Origin: Lentisphaerae bacterium GWF2_49_21
Lineage (GTDB): Bacteria > Verrucomicrobiota > Lentisphaeria > Victivallales > GWF2-50-93
Reading direction: 5' to 3'
DNA: 64,000 nt
Assembly (NCBI GenBank): GCA_001804805.1
Contig: MHBH01000070.1
Span: 1-64,000 of the forward strand
Part shown: piece by piece, positions 24,987 to 34,194 of the stretch
Numbering within the stretch: position 1 is the stretch's first letter
Layout: the number at the start of each line of letters is the position of its first letter
Translations under genes and position numbers: made by a program
Notes under the pieces: generated by a model
Seen by the model: the letters and a program-made list of their open reading frames with translations, nothing else
What the model was told of the DNA's origin: nothing
Databases searched by the model: none

Positions 24987-25664
24987 TTATTTTACGTCCG
25001 GGTTTACCTGCTCGAAATAGTCATAATTAAGAACTGACCATGGAGTCTTGTCCTGTCCCAAAATGGCGTCCTTCTGCCTTACTAGGTTCGGGAGCGTCTT
25101 GGCCTTGGCAAATCTTTCCGCGACCTGGGCCGCAGTTGACTGCCTGGCAACCTGATAGCCTGTTGCGATTTCCGCATCATTGTATTTGAAAATGACCTTG
25201 GTCTCTATCTTTTTGGCGTCAGACTTGCTCATCCTGCTGCTGCCTGAAAATTTTTCCAGTATCCTCGGAGGTACAAATGCAATCAGGTGGTGGACCTGCC
25301 CGTCTAGGGCGATCGCCCAATATGCCGCCTTGCCTGAAATCAATACAACAGAGGCGTTCGGAGCATCCGAGGTAGGAAGCAGCATTTCAAACTCAGCCGT
25401 GACATTGTCCAGCGATTCATTCGCCTTATTGGAAGCTCCCGTTGTAAAATCAACTTCAATCTGCAGCCATTTCCTCGGCTTGATGCCGCCCTTCTCCATT
25501 ACATTGATGACTTTCCATATGGGAGTGTCCACCGGTTCCACTGATATTGATACATCCCTGATGATTTGCTGCCTGGCCGCCTGGGAATATAAATTCTGGG
25601 GGAAAACAAAAAGGGAAATAAAAATCACTGCCAGAAAGAGAGCAATTGAACGGATAGTATTCAT
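24987..25664 (-). CDS. Amuc_1102-like secreted pilus-system protein
   Basis: A 225-residue protein with a signal peptide (about 1-28, ending LYSQA) and a single beta-rich domain. It is the first gene of the operon, directly before the PilM-like gene, which is the place of Amuc_1102 in Akkermansia. Amuc_1102 has an immunoglobulin-like fold, and the pattern QIEVDFTTGASNK, TAEFEMLLPTS and AYWAIALDGQVHHLIAFVPP is compatible with that. The assignment relies mainly on synteny. A TGCGR-N3-YCGCA palindrome is at 25164. Confidence 0.7.
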   Translation of the reverse strand: MNTIRSIALFLAVIFISLFVFPQNLYSQAARQQIIRDVSISVEPVDTPIWKVINVMEKGGIKPRKWLQIEVDFTTGASNKANESLDNVTAEFEMLLPTSDAPNASVVLISGKAAYWAIALDGQVHHLIAFVPPRILEKFSGSSRMSKSDAKKIETKVIFKYNDAEIATGYQVARQSTAAQVAERFAKAKTLPNLVRQKDAILGQDKTPWSVLNYDYFEQVNPDVK

Positions 25665-25799
25665 TGTTTGTCTTCCTTAATTTTTCTTTTTAACAACAAA
25701 ACAGATAGAAAATTATATCCACATGATTAATTTTGCAAGTTAATATTGATAATTTTTTTTTATCTTATATTTGTTAATTCCAATTTAAGGAAATCCCAG

Positions 25800-26510
25800 A
25801 TGCCGGACATTCAAAGAACATGGATTGCGGTACCCGTCTTCAACCACTCTGCAAAACTTGCAAGCCTTGTAGATGAGATCCTCAAGGCCTGCCCAAACCT
25901 TGTCGTCGTCGACGACGGTTCGACAGACACAGATATCGGAAAAGTCCTTTCCGGCAAGGCTGTGGAACTTGTTTCTCACAGGAAAAACATGGGAAAGGGG
26001 GAAGCGATAAAGACAGCCGCACAATTCATCATCGGCAGAAACGGAGATTACATGATAACCATAGATGCCGACGGCCAGCATTATCCCGGAGAGATCAAAA
26101 GCTTCCTCGAAGCTATCCGCCACACGGAGGAAAAGATCATACTGGGAGCGAGAAACTTCAATTCCCCCAAAATACCTCTCTCCAGCAGAACAGGAAGAAA
26201 ATTATCCAACTGGTTTGTCAGAATAGAGACCGGAAGGAAATTAAATGATACCCAGAGCGGATTCAGGGCGTACCCAGTCTCCCTCTTCAATAAAGTAAGC
26301 TGCCGCTCCTCCGGATTCTCCTTTGAGACTGAAATAATTGTCAGGGCGATATGGAGCAGATATGATGTTTCAGAAATAAACATCTCAGTCCACTACCCCG
26401 GCAGCAGGGATAGGATTTCCCATTTCGGCTTCTTCAAGGACAATATCAGGATATTCCTTCTCCACATGTCCCTGCTCCACGAAAAGTTCATGCGCATAAT
26501 CCGCAGATGA
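25800..26510 (+). CDS. Family 2 glycosyltransferase (dolichyl-phosphate mannosyltransferase-like)
   Basis: A 236-residue GT-A fold enzyme. AVPVFNHSAKLASLVDEIL starts the domain, VVDDGSTD binds the nucleotide and ITIDADGQHYPGEI contains the metal-binding Asp pair. NDTQSGFRAYP and FSFETEIIVRA are conserved blocks of the DPM1-like group. ATG 25800 with AAGGA upstream is preferred over the open frame from 25746. It has no membrane segments. It is divergent from the pilus operon, and a role in surface glycan or glycoprotein synthesis is possible. Confidence 0.88.
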   Translation: MPDIQRTWIAVPVFNHSAKLASLVDEILKACPNLVVVDDGSTDTDIGKVLSGKAVELVSHRKNMGKGEAIKTAAQFIIGRNGDYMITIDADGQHYPGEIKSFLEAIRHTEEKIILGARNFNSPKIPLSSRTGRKLSNWFVRIETGRKLNDTQSGFRAYPVSLFNKVSCRSSGFSFETEIIVRAIWSRYDVSEINISVHYPGSRDRISHFGFFKDNIRIFLLHMSLLHEKFMRIIRR

Positions 26511-26579
26511 CACATGGTGGCAGTTGTCTGTGCACTGGAGATTGCGGTATTTGGAAGCCTGCAGGTTCCGGATGGGGAT

Positions 26580-26837
26580 TTATAAATTCTTCATCCGGGG
26601 CTCAAGATAGCTTATGCAGCTGTTCAGTGTTGCAAGCCGGGGATAGTCCGCTTCTGGAACCTCGATGCCATACTTCTTCCTGAGTTCCATGACGATGTCA
26701 AGGAAATCCATGGAGTCAAGCTCAAGCTGGTCCCTGAGCTTCTTTTCGGGATCGACTCCTGAGCAGTCACCTTCCGGAAGAATATCGTTAATGATGCTTA
26801 TTATCGCAGTTGAAATCTCTTCTCTGGTCATCAACAA
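26580..26837 (-). CDS. Acyl carrier protein
   Basis: An 85-residue acyl carrier protein. The phosphopantetheine attachment site is Ser42 in LELDSMDFLDIV. The length and four-helix pattern fit. ATG 26831 is another possible start. It precedes a ketosynthase gene on the same strand in the transcript, separated by about 60 bases (26838 to 26895 lies between stop and start in map terms, with the ketosynthase transcribed first). Together with the divergent acpS this forms a small fatty-acid-type set, perhaps separate from the housekeeping pathway. Confidence 0.9.
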   Translation of the reverse strand: MLMTREEISTAIISIINDILPEGDCSGVDPEKKLRDQLELDSMDFLDIVMELRKKYGIEVPEADYPRLATLNSCISYLEPRMKNL

Positions 26838-26894
26838 ACTCCTGAATTTTTAACACAATAAATATTGAGGGGGACTTAATGTAACATTATTTCT

Positions 26895-28142
26895 TCAGTC
26901 TGCAAATCTTTTTATTATAAGAACTGAATTTATTCCAAGCATCCCGAAGGAATTATTGAGGATGTATTTCAATTTTCCACCGGCTTCCACCGGTTCAAGG
27001 AGCAGGTTTGGAAGCTCGCATTCAGGATCCAGAGAGTCAATGTTCATGCAGGGGTGGATGATATTGTCGGAGAACGACGGTATGTTGCCGGCCAGCTCAA
27101 GAGTGCCCGCAGCCCCCATTGCATGTCCGATAAATCCCTTGGTATTATTGATATAAGGAAATCTGGATGAGCCTCCAAAAACCTTCCTCAGGGCCTCGCA
27201 TTCCTGTATGTCGCCGGCCTTGGTCCCGGTGGCATGAGTGTTCACAAGATCAATATCCTCAGGAGAAAGCCCCGCATTCCTTATCGCCTTCTGCATGCAT
27301 TCGGCCTGACGATCCGGATTTGGCAGGACAAAATGCGTGCCGTCCGAATTCATTGCATATCCCGCCACCTCCGCGTAGATCTTCGCACCACGTTTCTTCG
27401 CATCCGACAGCCTTTCAAGGACATACAAGCAACCTCCTTCGGACACCACAATTCCGGTCCTGTCCTTGTCAAAAGGCCTGCTTGCCTTGCAGGGATCGCT
27501 GTGGAAGGCAAGAGCCCCCTGGCTCTTGAAACTCGCAAAAATACCAAACGTATGGATGCTTTCGGAAACTCCGCCTGCCACCGCAACATCCACTTCCCCC
27601 AGGAGAAGCTGCTGGATTCCCTGGATTACTCCCGCATTACCGGCCGCGCATGCGGCGCCAAGGCAGTAGTGCGGTCCGGTTATCCCCATGTTCACCGTGA
27701 CTTCTCCAGCGGGATTGTTGGCCACTGTCCTTGGATTATGGTAGTGGTTCCAGAATTTCACATCGTATTTGAACTGGCTTATGTTGTAGATCTCGTTCTC
27801 AGTCTCGACGTTCCCATGTTCAGTTATACCTATATATACACCTGTGGCGCTCCGGTTCTCATCGCTTATCTTCAGTCCTGCATCCGCAAGCGCCTCGTTC
27901 GCGCAGAAAATAGAGATGGATCCTGATCTGGTGCCAGTCCTGACATCCCTCTTGTTCTGGTACTTCAAGGCGTCGAAATGGCATACCCCGGCATGCACCT
28001 CCCCTATATATCTAAGGGTGATGTTTTCAATCTTCGACCTTTTGTTGAGAAGGCTTTCCCTGAATTCCTTGAGCGAATTGCCGTTCGGTGCCGTAAGCCC
28101 GATCCCAGTTATCACTATCCTGTCATCCTTCCGCTGCATCAA
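26895..28142 (-). CDS. Beta-ketoacyl-ACP synthase (FabF-like)
   Basis: A 415-residue condensing enzyme that joins malonyl-ACP with an acyl chain. The Cys-His-His site is complete: Cys165 in GAACAAGN, His303 in NTHATGTKAGD and His340 with Lys335 in TKGFIGHAMGAAG. The sequence differs from classic FabF in the first 100 residues (LRYIGEVHAGVCHFDALKY). ACP follows downstream and acpS is divergent upstream. This may serve a special lipid or polyene pathway rather than bulk fatty acids, but that is inference. Confidence 0.9.
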   Translation of the reverse strand: MMQRKDDRIVITGIGLTAPNGNSLKEFRESLLNKRSKIENITLRYIGEVHAGVCHFDALKYQNKRDVRTGTRSGSISIFCANEALADAGLKISDENRSATGVYIGITEHGNVETENEIYNISQFKYDVKFWNHYHNPRTVANNPAGEVTVNMGITGPHYCLGAACAAGNAGVIQGIQQLLLGEVDVAVAGGVSESIHTFGIFASFKSQGALAFHSDPCKASRPFDKDRTGIVVSEGGCLYVLERLSDAKKRGAKIYAEVAGYAMNSDGTHFVLPNPDRQAECMQKAIRNAGLSPEDIDLVNTHATGTKAGDIQECEALRKVFGGSSRFPYINNTKGFIGHAMGAAGTLELAGNIPSFSDNIIHPCMNIDSLDPECELPNLLLEPVEAGGKLKYILNNSFGMLGINSVLIIKRFAD

Positions 28143-28246
28143 AATATCCTTCTATATGTATTTGCTTTAAAAAAAATACTGTCTTATATTCTTCAAGTCA
28201 ATAAAGGCAAAAGTCTAATTTATAGCTCGGACATAAATAATCCAAT

Positions 28247-28624
28247 ATGATTTTAGGAATGGGCACAGATATTGTTGAAATTTCAAGGATAAGGAAAATC
28301 CTGAAAAAGAATTCCTATGAGTTTCTTTCAAAGGTTTTCACCAGGAAAGAGCTCAGGGAGTCGCAGGCCAAGAAGAATTCGGCCGAATACCTCGCAGGCA
28401 GATGGGCCGTCAAGGAGGCAGTCTCCAAGGCCCTCGGATGCGGAATCGGCTCCGACTGCAGCTGGAAGGACATAAATACGGCAAATGACGCCAAAGGCGC
28501 GCCAAAAACATCCCTTTCAGGAACCGCCTTGAAGACCTCCAGAAAGAAACATGCGGGGAAAATACATGTTTCCATAAGCCATGAGAAGGATTTCGCAATT
28601 GCAACTGTCATACTGGAAAAATAG
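28247..28624 (+). CDS. acpS: Holo-[acyl-carrier-protein] synthase
   Basis: A 125-residue phosphopantetheinyl transferase of the AcpS type, which attaches the 4'-phosphopantetheine arm to ACP. Asp8 in GTDIVEISRI and Glu57 in AGRWAVKEAVSKAL bind magnesium, and HVSISHEKDFAIATV closes the domain. It is divergent from the ketosynthase-ACP pair and six bases before nnr, with which it is probably co-transcribed. Confidence 0.95.
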   Translation: MILGMGTDIVEISRIRKILKKNSYEFLSKVFTRKELRESQAKKNSAEYLAGRWAVKEAVSKALGCGIGSDCSWKDINTANDAKGAPKTSLSGTALKTSRKKHAGKIHVSISHEKDFAIATVILEK

Positions 28625-28630
28625 ACGTCC

Positions 28631-30169
28631 ATGAAAACCGTGACCTCAGATCAGATGCGAGAACTCGACAGGCTCACCATCGAATCCGGAACTCCAGGAA
28701 AAATCCTCATGGAACGTGCCGGAGAAGGCGCCACCTGTCATATTCTCGAATTCATTTCCACTCTCCATCCTTCACATGTCCGGAGATTTGTCATCCTTGC
28801 CGGAAAAGGCAACAACGGTGGAGACGCATATGTGGTCGCCAGACTCCTTTCAGAAAAGACTTCCCTGCCAGTCAAAATATTCTCGACATGCAGCAGCAAC
28901 GAACTTTCCGGCGATGCAAAGCTCAATGCGGGGAGAATCCCGGAAGGGATATCCTGCGAATTTCGCAGCGAAATGAACAAAAAAGACTTCTCCGACGGTG
29001 ACATAATAATAGACGGCCTTCTCGGCACAGGAATAAGCGGTCTGTTGCGCAAACCGTACAAACAATGGATTGAAGCTGTCAACGCTTCCGGCAAGCCTGT
29101 AATATCTCTCGATATTCCATCAGGACTAAACGGCGACGACGGCTCAACAGCCGGTGCTGTCATCAAAGCCGATCTGACGATATCAATAGGCCTCCCTAAA
29201 AGAGGCCTATTCGAAGGAAGCGGCACTGAGTCTTGCGGCCGTCTGCGCCATGTGGACATCGGAATACCTTTGAAATTCACTGGAAAAATATCTTCCGACA
29301 TCGATGCCATCTTCGCCCAGGACATGAAACACTTTCTTGGCAGGCTGGAAATGAACTCCCACAAGGGAAGCAGAGGCCATGTCCTCGTGATAGGTGGAAG
29401 CCGGAAATACAGGGGCGCTCCGTTTCTTTCAGGACTTTCAGCGCTCAGGAGCGGAGCCGGACTCGCGACTGTCGCAACCCCGGAAAATGTTCATGCCGTT
29501 CCTAAGACACTATCTCTAATAGTAAGAAAAATATCGGATGACGGAACCGGATATTTCACAGCTTCATCCCTGCCGGAACTCCTGGGACTGATCAAGAAAT
29601 CAGACTCTCTTGCCATTGGTCCGGGCATGAGCGACGAATCTTCAGTCAAGGAAATGCTGCTCTCCGCAGGAAATTTTGAAAAACCGGCGGTATTCGACGC
29701 CGACGCCCTGAACATAATTTCAAAGCAACCAAGCATCATCTTGAAAAGAAAATTCCCTTCCGTTCTTACTCCGCACCCGGGGGAAATGAAAAGACTGCTC
29801 GCAGGCTTCGGACTTGCAAAACTCGTAGACGCAGACCGTCTCCTTCAGGCAAGATCGCTGGCTGAAAAAACAAATTCTGTTATCGTACTAAAAGGGCATA
29901 GGACTGTTATCGCATCAAAGAAATGCACCCCGGCGGTCAATACCAGCGGTTCCCCCGCGCTTTCAACGGCCGGAAGTGGTGATGTCCTCTCAGGAATGAT
30001 CGCGTCCTTCATCGCGCAGGGATTTTCACCATTCGCCGCATCAGTGTTCGCAGTTTTCATCCATGGGCTTGCAGGGGAGAATGGAAAGTTCGGCAATAGA
30101 GGGTTGATCGCTGACGATCTCCCGGCACTGATCCCTGTCACGATGAAAAAGATCTCACCTTTTGCATGA
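28631..30169 (+). CDS. nnr: Bifunctional NAD(P)H-hydrate epimerase / ADP-dependent dehydratase
   Basis: A 512-residue two-domain repair enzyme for hydrated NADH and NADPH. The N-terminal YjeF_N domain (about 1-215) has GKGNNGGDAYVVARLL and LLGTGISG. The C-terminal ribokinase-like domain (about 230-505) has PHPGEMKRLL and STAGSGDVLSGMIASFIAQG with the catalytic Asp. The gene ends 32 bases inside the convergent lpxB. A TGCG-N5-CGCA palindrome is at 28955. Confidence 0.95.
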   Translation: MKTVTSDQMRELDRLTIESGTPGKILMERAGEGATCHILEFISTLHPSHVRRFVILAGKGNNGGDAYVVARLLSEKTSLPVKIFSTCSSNELSGDAKLNAGRIPEGISCEFRSEMNKKDFSDGDIIIDGLLGTGISGLLRKPYKQWIEAVNASGKPVISLDIPSGLNGDDGSTAGAVIKADLTISIGLPKRGLFEGSGTESCGRLRHVDIGIPLKFTGKISSDIDAIFAQDMKHFLGRLEMNSHKGSRGHVLVIGGSRKYRGAPFLSGLSALRSGAGLATVATPENVHAVPKTLSLIVRKISDDGTGYFTASSLPELLGLIKKSDSLAIGPGMSDESSVKEMLLSAGNFEKPAVFDADALNIISKQPSIILKRKFPSVLTPHPGEMKRLLAGFGLAKLVDADRLLQARSLAEKTNSVIVLKGHRTVIASKKCTPAVNTSGSPALSTAGSGDVLSGMIASFIAQGFSPFAASVFAVFIHGLAGENGKFGNRGLIADDLPALIPVTMKKISPFA

Positions 30170-31307
30170 CGGCTTCAGCGGCCTTACGGCTTGCATCCGC
30201 GCTTCCCGGCGAAAGAGCCTCGACAACACCAGCAATGTCCTTTTCAACTTCGGCTCTTCTCGAGCCTCCTGGCAGGATTTTTTCCATGGCCCCTGACAAG
30301 GTCATTGCATTCACGTCCTCCTGGAGGAATTCCTCGAACACGCGTTTCTTCGCTATGAGATTGACCATGGTGAAGAAAGGAATTTTCACAAGCATCCGCC
30401 CCAGCCAGTAAGTAATTGGATTCAGCCTGTAGACCACGACAAGCGGAAGTCCGGCGATCGCAGATTCGACAGTTATCGTCCCCGAAGCAGCAAGTCCTGT
30501 TGCCGCCTCCTGCAGGAACCTTGCTGTTTCTCCGGAGTATATCTTCACCTCCGGCAGCTTCTCGTCTTTGCGGACTTCGCAGAATTTCCGGAGTATTTCA
30601 TTGGTCCTCTCATAAATCGCCTTTCTTGGCGCGGAAACGGCAAACCTCAGGTTCGGATGCCTCCTGTGAAGCTCAACCGCAGTCTCGAGCATCGGAACAA
30701 AAAGCCTGTTTATCTCGTTGAACCTGCTGCCCGGCAGAAGTAGCACGAGATCAGGATCCTGTTTCATGTCAGGGCTCTTCCTCTTATGGACGATGTTCAC
30801 CAGCGGATGGCCGACGAACTCGGTGTCCAAGGATGTGTTCTTATAGGTCTCAGGTTCAAAAGGAAAGATCACCATCATCTTTGCACAGTATTTTGCAAGC
30901 TTGGGTATGCGCCCCTTCCCCCATGCCCATACCTGGGGGCTTATGTACCAGATCACCGGGATCTTATTCTTGTACATCTGTTTTGCAAAACGGAGGTTGA
31001 ATCCGGGATAATCAATGAGGATTACTGCATCAGGCCTCTCCTTGATCGCACGGTTCTTGAGGTTCTGGAATATCCTGACGAATGTTCCGATGTTTTCGAA
31101 AACCTCGATAAGTCCGACAACTCCAAGCTCGGTCGAGTCCACCATGATCTCGACGCCTGCATCCTTCATGAGGTGTCCGCCCATGCCGGCAATGCGCAAC
31201 TTTTCCGGAGGAAGCATTTTCCTAAGCTCCTCTGCAAGCCTCGCCCCGTAAATGTCGCCCGAAGCCTCTCCGGCGAATATCCAGACTGAATAAGTGTCTT
31301 TCATCAT
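30138..31307 (-). CDS. lpxB: Lipid-A-disaccharide synthase
   Basis: A 389-residue GT-B glycosyltransferase that joins UDP-2,3-diacylglucosamine and lipid X at the inner membrane. It starts with FAGEASGDIYGARLAEEL, followed by GIGGHLM-like GMGGHLMKDAG, STELGVVGLIEV, LIDYPGFNLRFA and YISPQVWAWGKGR, and has VGHPL before the C-terminal domain. ATASGTIT is changed to LAASGTITVESA, as in normal LpxB. It shows that the organism has lipid A. The 3' end overlaps nnr. Confidence 0.96.
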   Translation of the reverse strand: MMKDTYSVWIFAGEASGDIYGARLAEELRKMLPPEKLRIAGMGGHLMKDAGVEIMVDSTELGVVGLIEVFENIGTFVRIFQNLKNRAIKERPDAVILIDYPGFNLRFAKQMYKNKIPVIWYISPQVWAWGKGRIPKLAKYCAKMMVIFPFEPETYKNTSLDTEFVGHPLVNIVHKRKSPDMKQDPDLVLLLPGSRFNEINRLFVPMLETAVELHRRHPNLRFAVSAPRKAIYERTNEILRKFCEVRKDEKLPEVKIYSGETARFLQEAATGLAASGTITVESAIAGLPLVVVYRLNPITYWLGRMLVKIPFFTMVNLIAKKRVFEEFLQEDVNAMTLSGAMEKILPGGSRRAEVEKDIAGVVEALSPGSADASRKAAEAVMQKVRSFSS

Positions 31308-31432
31308 TTTCCCTTTAGGAGCCGTACAGAAATAACTCCTTAATTGAAATTCTATTTAATTCATATTATAGTTTAACCATTCTGAAAAAAAAGCGGTTGA
31401 TGTGCAATAAGAAGTTTAACGGAGGGCATGAC

Positions 31433-31609
31433 ATGAAATTAATCTTGGCGATCATTGCAACGGCATCCCTTTTGATTATCGCAGGATGCGACACAATTCC
31501 ATCCGCTGGCGTAAACGCCAACAATTCCGGAGTTTCAACAAATGCCGGATGGGGGCCTGTATCAGGCGGTGTGAATTCCAACGGCGGATTCGGCGTGAAT
31601 GCACACTGA
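31433..31609 (+). CDS. Small Gly/Asn-rich lipoprotein
   Basis: A 58-residue protein from ATG 31433, which has GGAGGG about seven bases upstream; the open frame from 31397 is less likely. Residues 2-18 are hydrophobic and end in IIAGC, a good lipobox. The mature part is only about 40 residues and rich in Gly, Asn and Ser (NANNSGVSTNAGWGPVSGG), with no known domain. It is probably anchored in the outer or inner membrane. Function unknown. Confidence 0.65.
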   Translation: MKLILAIIATASLLIIAGCDTIPSAGVNANNSGVSTNAGWGPVSGGVNSNGGFGVNAH

Positions 31610-31613
31610 GCTG

Positions 31614-32384
31614 TTATTCCGTCATAACCGGCCACTGTTTCGGCTCGGAATATCTCAGTGTTTCAACATGTCCGTCGCCGAATAGCGAATTGAAGCATCC
31701 TGAATGGTGTTCTCCAACATCCCTCTTCTCAGAACCAGTCCCAAGGGGATATTCCCCATGGTCGGTTTCAAGGTAGCTGACAATCCTTGTCGCATCGCTG
31801 TCAGTAAGTGAATATTCCGGTTTTCTCCTCAGGACGTCAGTGACAAGGATCTTTCCGCTCATATCCCTGATCCTCTTTGTATTTATAGGAGTAAACGAAT
31901 CAAATCCCCAGCCTGTCGACTTGGAAGGATCCGAACCGATTGGCGCCCCTCCCCACGAACCTTTGCCTATCACATTCATTGTGTATGATGCCCTGGTTAT
32001 GAACTTAGGCAGAGGAATCGACTGTCCTCCGTATGGATCGAAGCATTCTTCGTCATTCATGGAAGGACACCTTGCAGTCTCGGCACTAATGGAAGAGATG
32101 TTGTAAAGATAATCTATCCAGCTGAAGTACTTTGTGGATGATCCATAGGATACTTGGAATATGCACGGCATAGCAGACCCATTGCTCTCATCCGAATAAG
32201 ATCCGGAGGCTGAGCCTATCTGCTTCAGGTTGTTCCCGCAGACCGCCTCCCTCGCCTTCTCCCTTGCCTTGGCAAGCGCAGGCAGCATCATGCTCATGAG
32301 TATTGAAATTATCGCCATCACAAGAAGCATTTCAACCAGCGTAAAGCCGGCAAGGCAATTTCTCCCGCATCCCCCCATCATCAC
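31614..32384 (-). CDS. Prepilin-type (type II secretion-like) protein
   Basis: A 256-residue protein with a prepilin signal: a short leader ending in LAG, then [24 protein letters not shown], with cleavage expected before Phe. The helix continues into [20 protein letters not shown]. Near the C-terminus it has [18 protein letters not shown], the H-x9-DG type box seen in the large prepilin families of Lentisphaerota and Planctomycetes. Function is unknown; such proteins could be pseudopilins or surface proteins. It converges on the small lipoprotein gene, with four bases between them. Confidence 0.82.
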   Translation of the reverse strand: MMMGGCGRNCLAGFTLVEMLLVMAIISILMSMMLPALAKAREKAREAVCGNNLKQIGSASGSYSDESNGSAMPCIFQVSYGSSTKYFSWIDYLYNISSISAETARCPSMNDEECFDPYGGQSIPLPKFITRASYTMNVIGKGSWGGAPIGSDPSKSTGWGFDSFTPINTKRIRDMSGKILVTDVLRRKPEYSLTDSDATRIVSYLETDHGEYPLGTGSEKRDVGEHHSGCFNSLFGDGHVETLRYSEPKQWPVMTE

Positions 32385-32593
32385 TCCAAAAATAGTTGTA
32401 TAATGTAAAAGTGCTTATATTAATATGGAGTATGCATAATTCAAGAAGGCTGCATTGCAATTTTCTGATTTTTAACTGCTTTTCTTTTCCTTTCCCTGAT
32501 ATAAATTAGAAAATGTTATCAATAGTTTGATTTTAAGATAATCAGGCATTTTGTTACAGAAATGGCAAAGGCGTAAAAATACGGAAAGGTATT

Positions 32594-34069
32594 ATGGACA
32601 GACGTGAATTTATAAAGACGATATCGGCATCCGCACTTATCTGCACGCTTCCCAGTTTTTCATGGGCTGAGGGCAAGGGTTCTCAAAGTCCCAATATCCT
32701 GTTCATGCTGACAGATGATCAGGGCTATAATGATCTCAGCTGTTATGGCAGCAAGAATATCAAGACCCCGAATCTCGACAAACTTGCAGCCCAAGGCATG
32801 AGATTTACTGATTTCTATTCCGCTTCGCCACTTTGCTCGCCTTCGCGCGCTGGCTTGATGACAGGACGCACGCCCTCCCGCTGCGGGATTTATACCTTTC
32901 TTCCCGCGGACGGAGACAAGAATGCAGCCGAATCACCCATGCATCTGCCCGGTACCGAGATTACCATTTCGCAGTTGCTCAAGAAAAAGGGATATTCGAC
33001 CTGTCATCTGGGCAAATGGCATCTCAGCCACCTCAAGATAGAAGGCTGGAAAGGCCCCCATCCCGACCAGCCTCAACCGAAGGATTTCGGATTCGATTAT
33101 TCTTTTGGAACGACCAACAATGCGTTAAAGGATCACAAGGATCCCGGCAACTTTGTCCGTAACGGGAAAAAGGTGGGGAATCTGCAGGGATATTCATCCC
33201 AGATTGTCGTGGATGAGGGCATTAAATGGCTGAATGGACGGAATGACAAGAGCAACCCCTTTTTCATGTATCTCTGCTTCCACGAGCCACATGAAATTGT
33301 TGCGGCCCCCCAGGAAATGGTTGACCGCCATGAAGGCAATAACGACAAAGTAAAGACTTATTTCGCCTGCATAGAAAACATGGATGATGCGGCAGGCCGT
33401 CTCTTGAAGCATCTGGATGAATCTGGCCTGGCTGAAAACACCATCGTCCTTTTCTATTCCGACAACGGAAGCCGTTCCTCCATGAGCAAGGCGGCGAACA
33501 CGAACAGCCCCCTGCGCGGGATGAAGGCTGATATCTGGGACGGCGGAATACGCGTGCCGGGAATCATGCGCTGGCCTGGAAAAATCAAGCCGGGATCAGA
33601 ATGCAGCGAGCCAGTCGGCGCCATTGACATGCTTCCCACATTCTGCGACATCACGGGCGCGACTGTTCCAAATGACAGGAAGCTTGATGGAACCAGCATC
33701 ACTCCGCTCTTTGAGGGTAAAAACATCACCCGCAAGAATCCCCTTTTCTGGCATCTTTATGGCAGTACCCCTGCCGCCGCGATGCGCGATGGCGACTGGA
33801 AGATAGTCGGTTATTCCACCAAGCCTGGACAACGTCTTGAGCCATGCTTCAACGAAGAGGCGATGAAATTCATCAAACAGGCAAAGCTTGTCAATTTTGA
33901 ACTTTACAACATCCGCACCGACATCGCAGAAACGAAGGACGTGTCCGCAGGAAATCCGGCCATCTTCGAAAAGATGAAGAAGAGTCTTCTAGATAGGTTT
34001 ACCGAGGTCGTCGCAGAAGGCCCAACATGGACTTGGGACGGAACGAAACCAGCGAGAGGCAAAAAGTAA
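32594..34069 (+). CDS. Secreted sulfatase (arylsulfatase type)
   Basis: A 491-residue sulfatase. It starts with a Tat-like signal (MDRREFIKT, hydrophobic stretch, SFSWA). The metal-binding Asp41-Asp42 lie in MLTDDQGYNDLSCYG. Cys81 in SPLCSPSRAGLMTGR is the residue converted to formylglycine. KWHLS, then FYSDNGS and the later GTSITPL blocks are also typical. It probably removes sulfate esters from polysaccharides in the periplasm. The sulfatase-maturing enzyme could be a radical SAM protein elsewhere; the one at 2325 is not an obvious anSME. Confidence 0.93.
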   Translation: MDRREFIKTISASALICTLPSFSWAEGKGSQSPNILFMLTDDQGYNDLSCYGSKNIKTPNLDKLAAQGMRFTDFYSASPLCSPSRAGLMTGRTPSRCGIYTFLPADGDKNAAESPMHLPGTEITISQLLKKKGYSTCHLGKWHLSHLKIEGWKGPHPDQPQPKDFGFDYSFGTTNNALKDHKDPGNFVRNGKKVGNLQGYSSQIVVDEGIKWLNGRNDKSNPFFMYLCFHEPHEIVAAPQEMVDRHEGNNDKVKTYFACIENMDDAAGRLLKHLDESGLAENTIVLFYSDNGSRSSMSKAANTNSPLRGMKADIWDGGIRVPGIMRWPGKIKPGSECSEPVGAIDMLPTFCDITGATVPNDRKLDGTSITPLFEGKNITRKNPLFWHLYGSTPAAAMRDGDWKIVGYSTKPGQRLEPCFNEEAMKFIKQAKLVNFELYNIRTDIAETKDVSAGNPAIFEKMKKSLLDRFTEVVAEGPTWTWDGTKPARGKK

Positions 34070-34194
34070 TAATCAAAATTCCTATCAGCAGATATAGTGA
34101 AAATCGAATATAAGGCACGCAGCCCTCGCATCGCTCCTCTTGCAATAGGAGGAAATGAATTTATCGTGCCAAGGTCCGACGCTCGGAAAACAGA

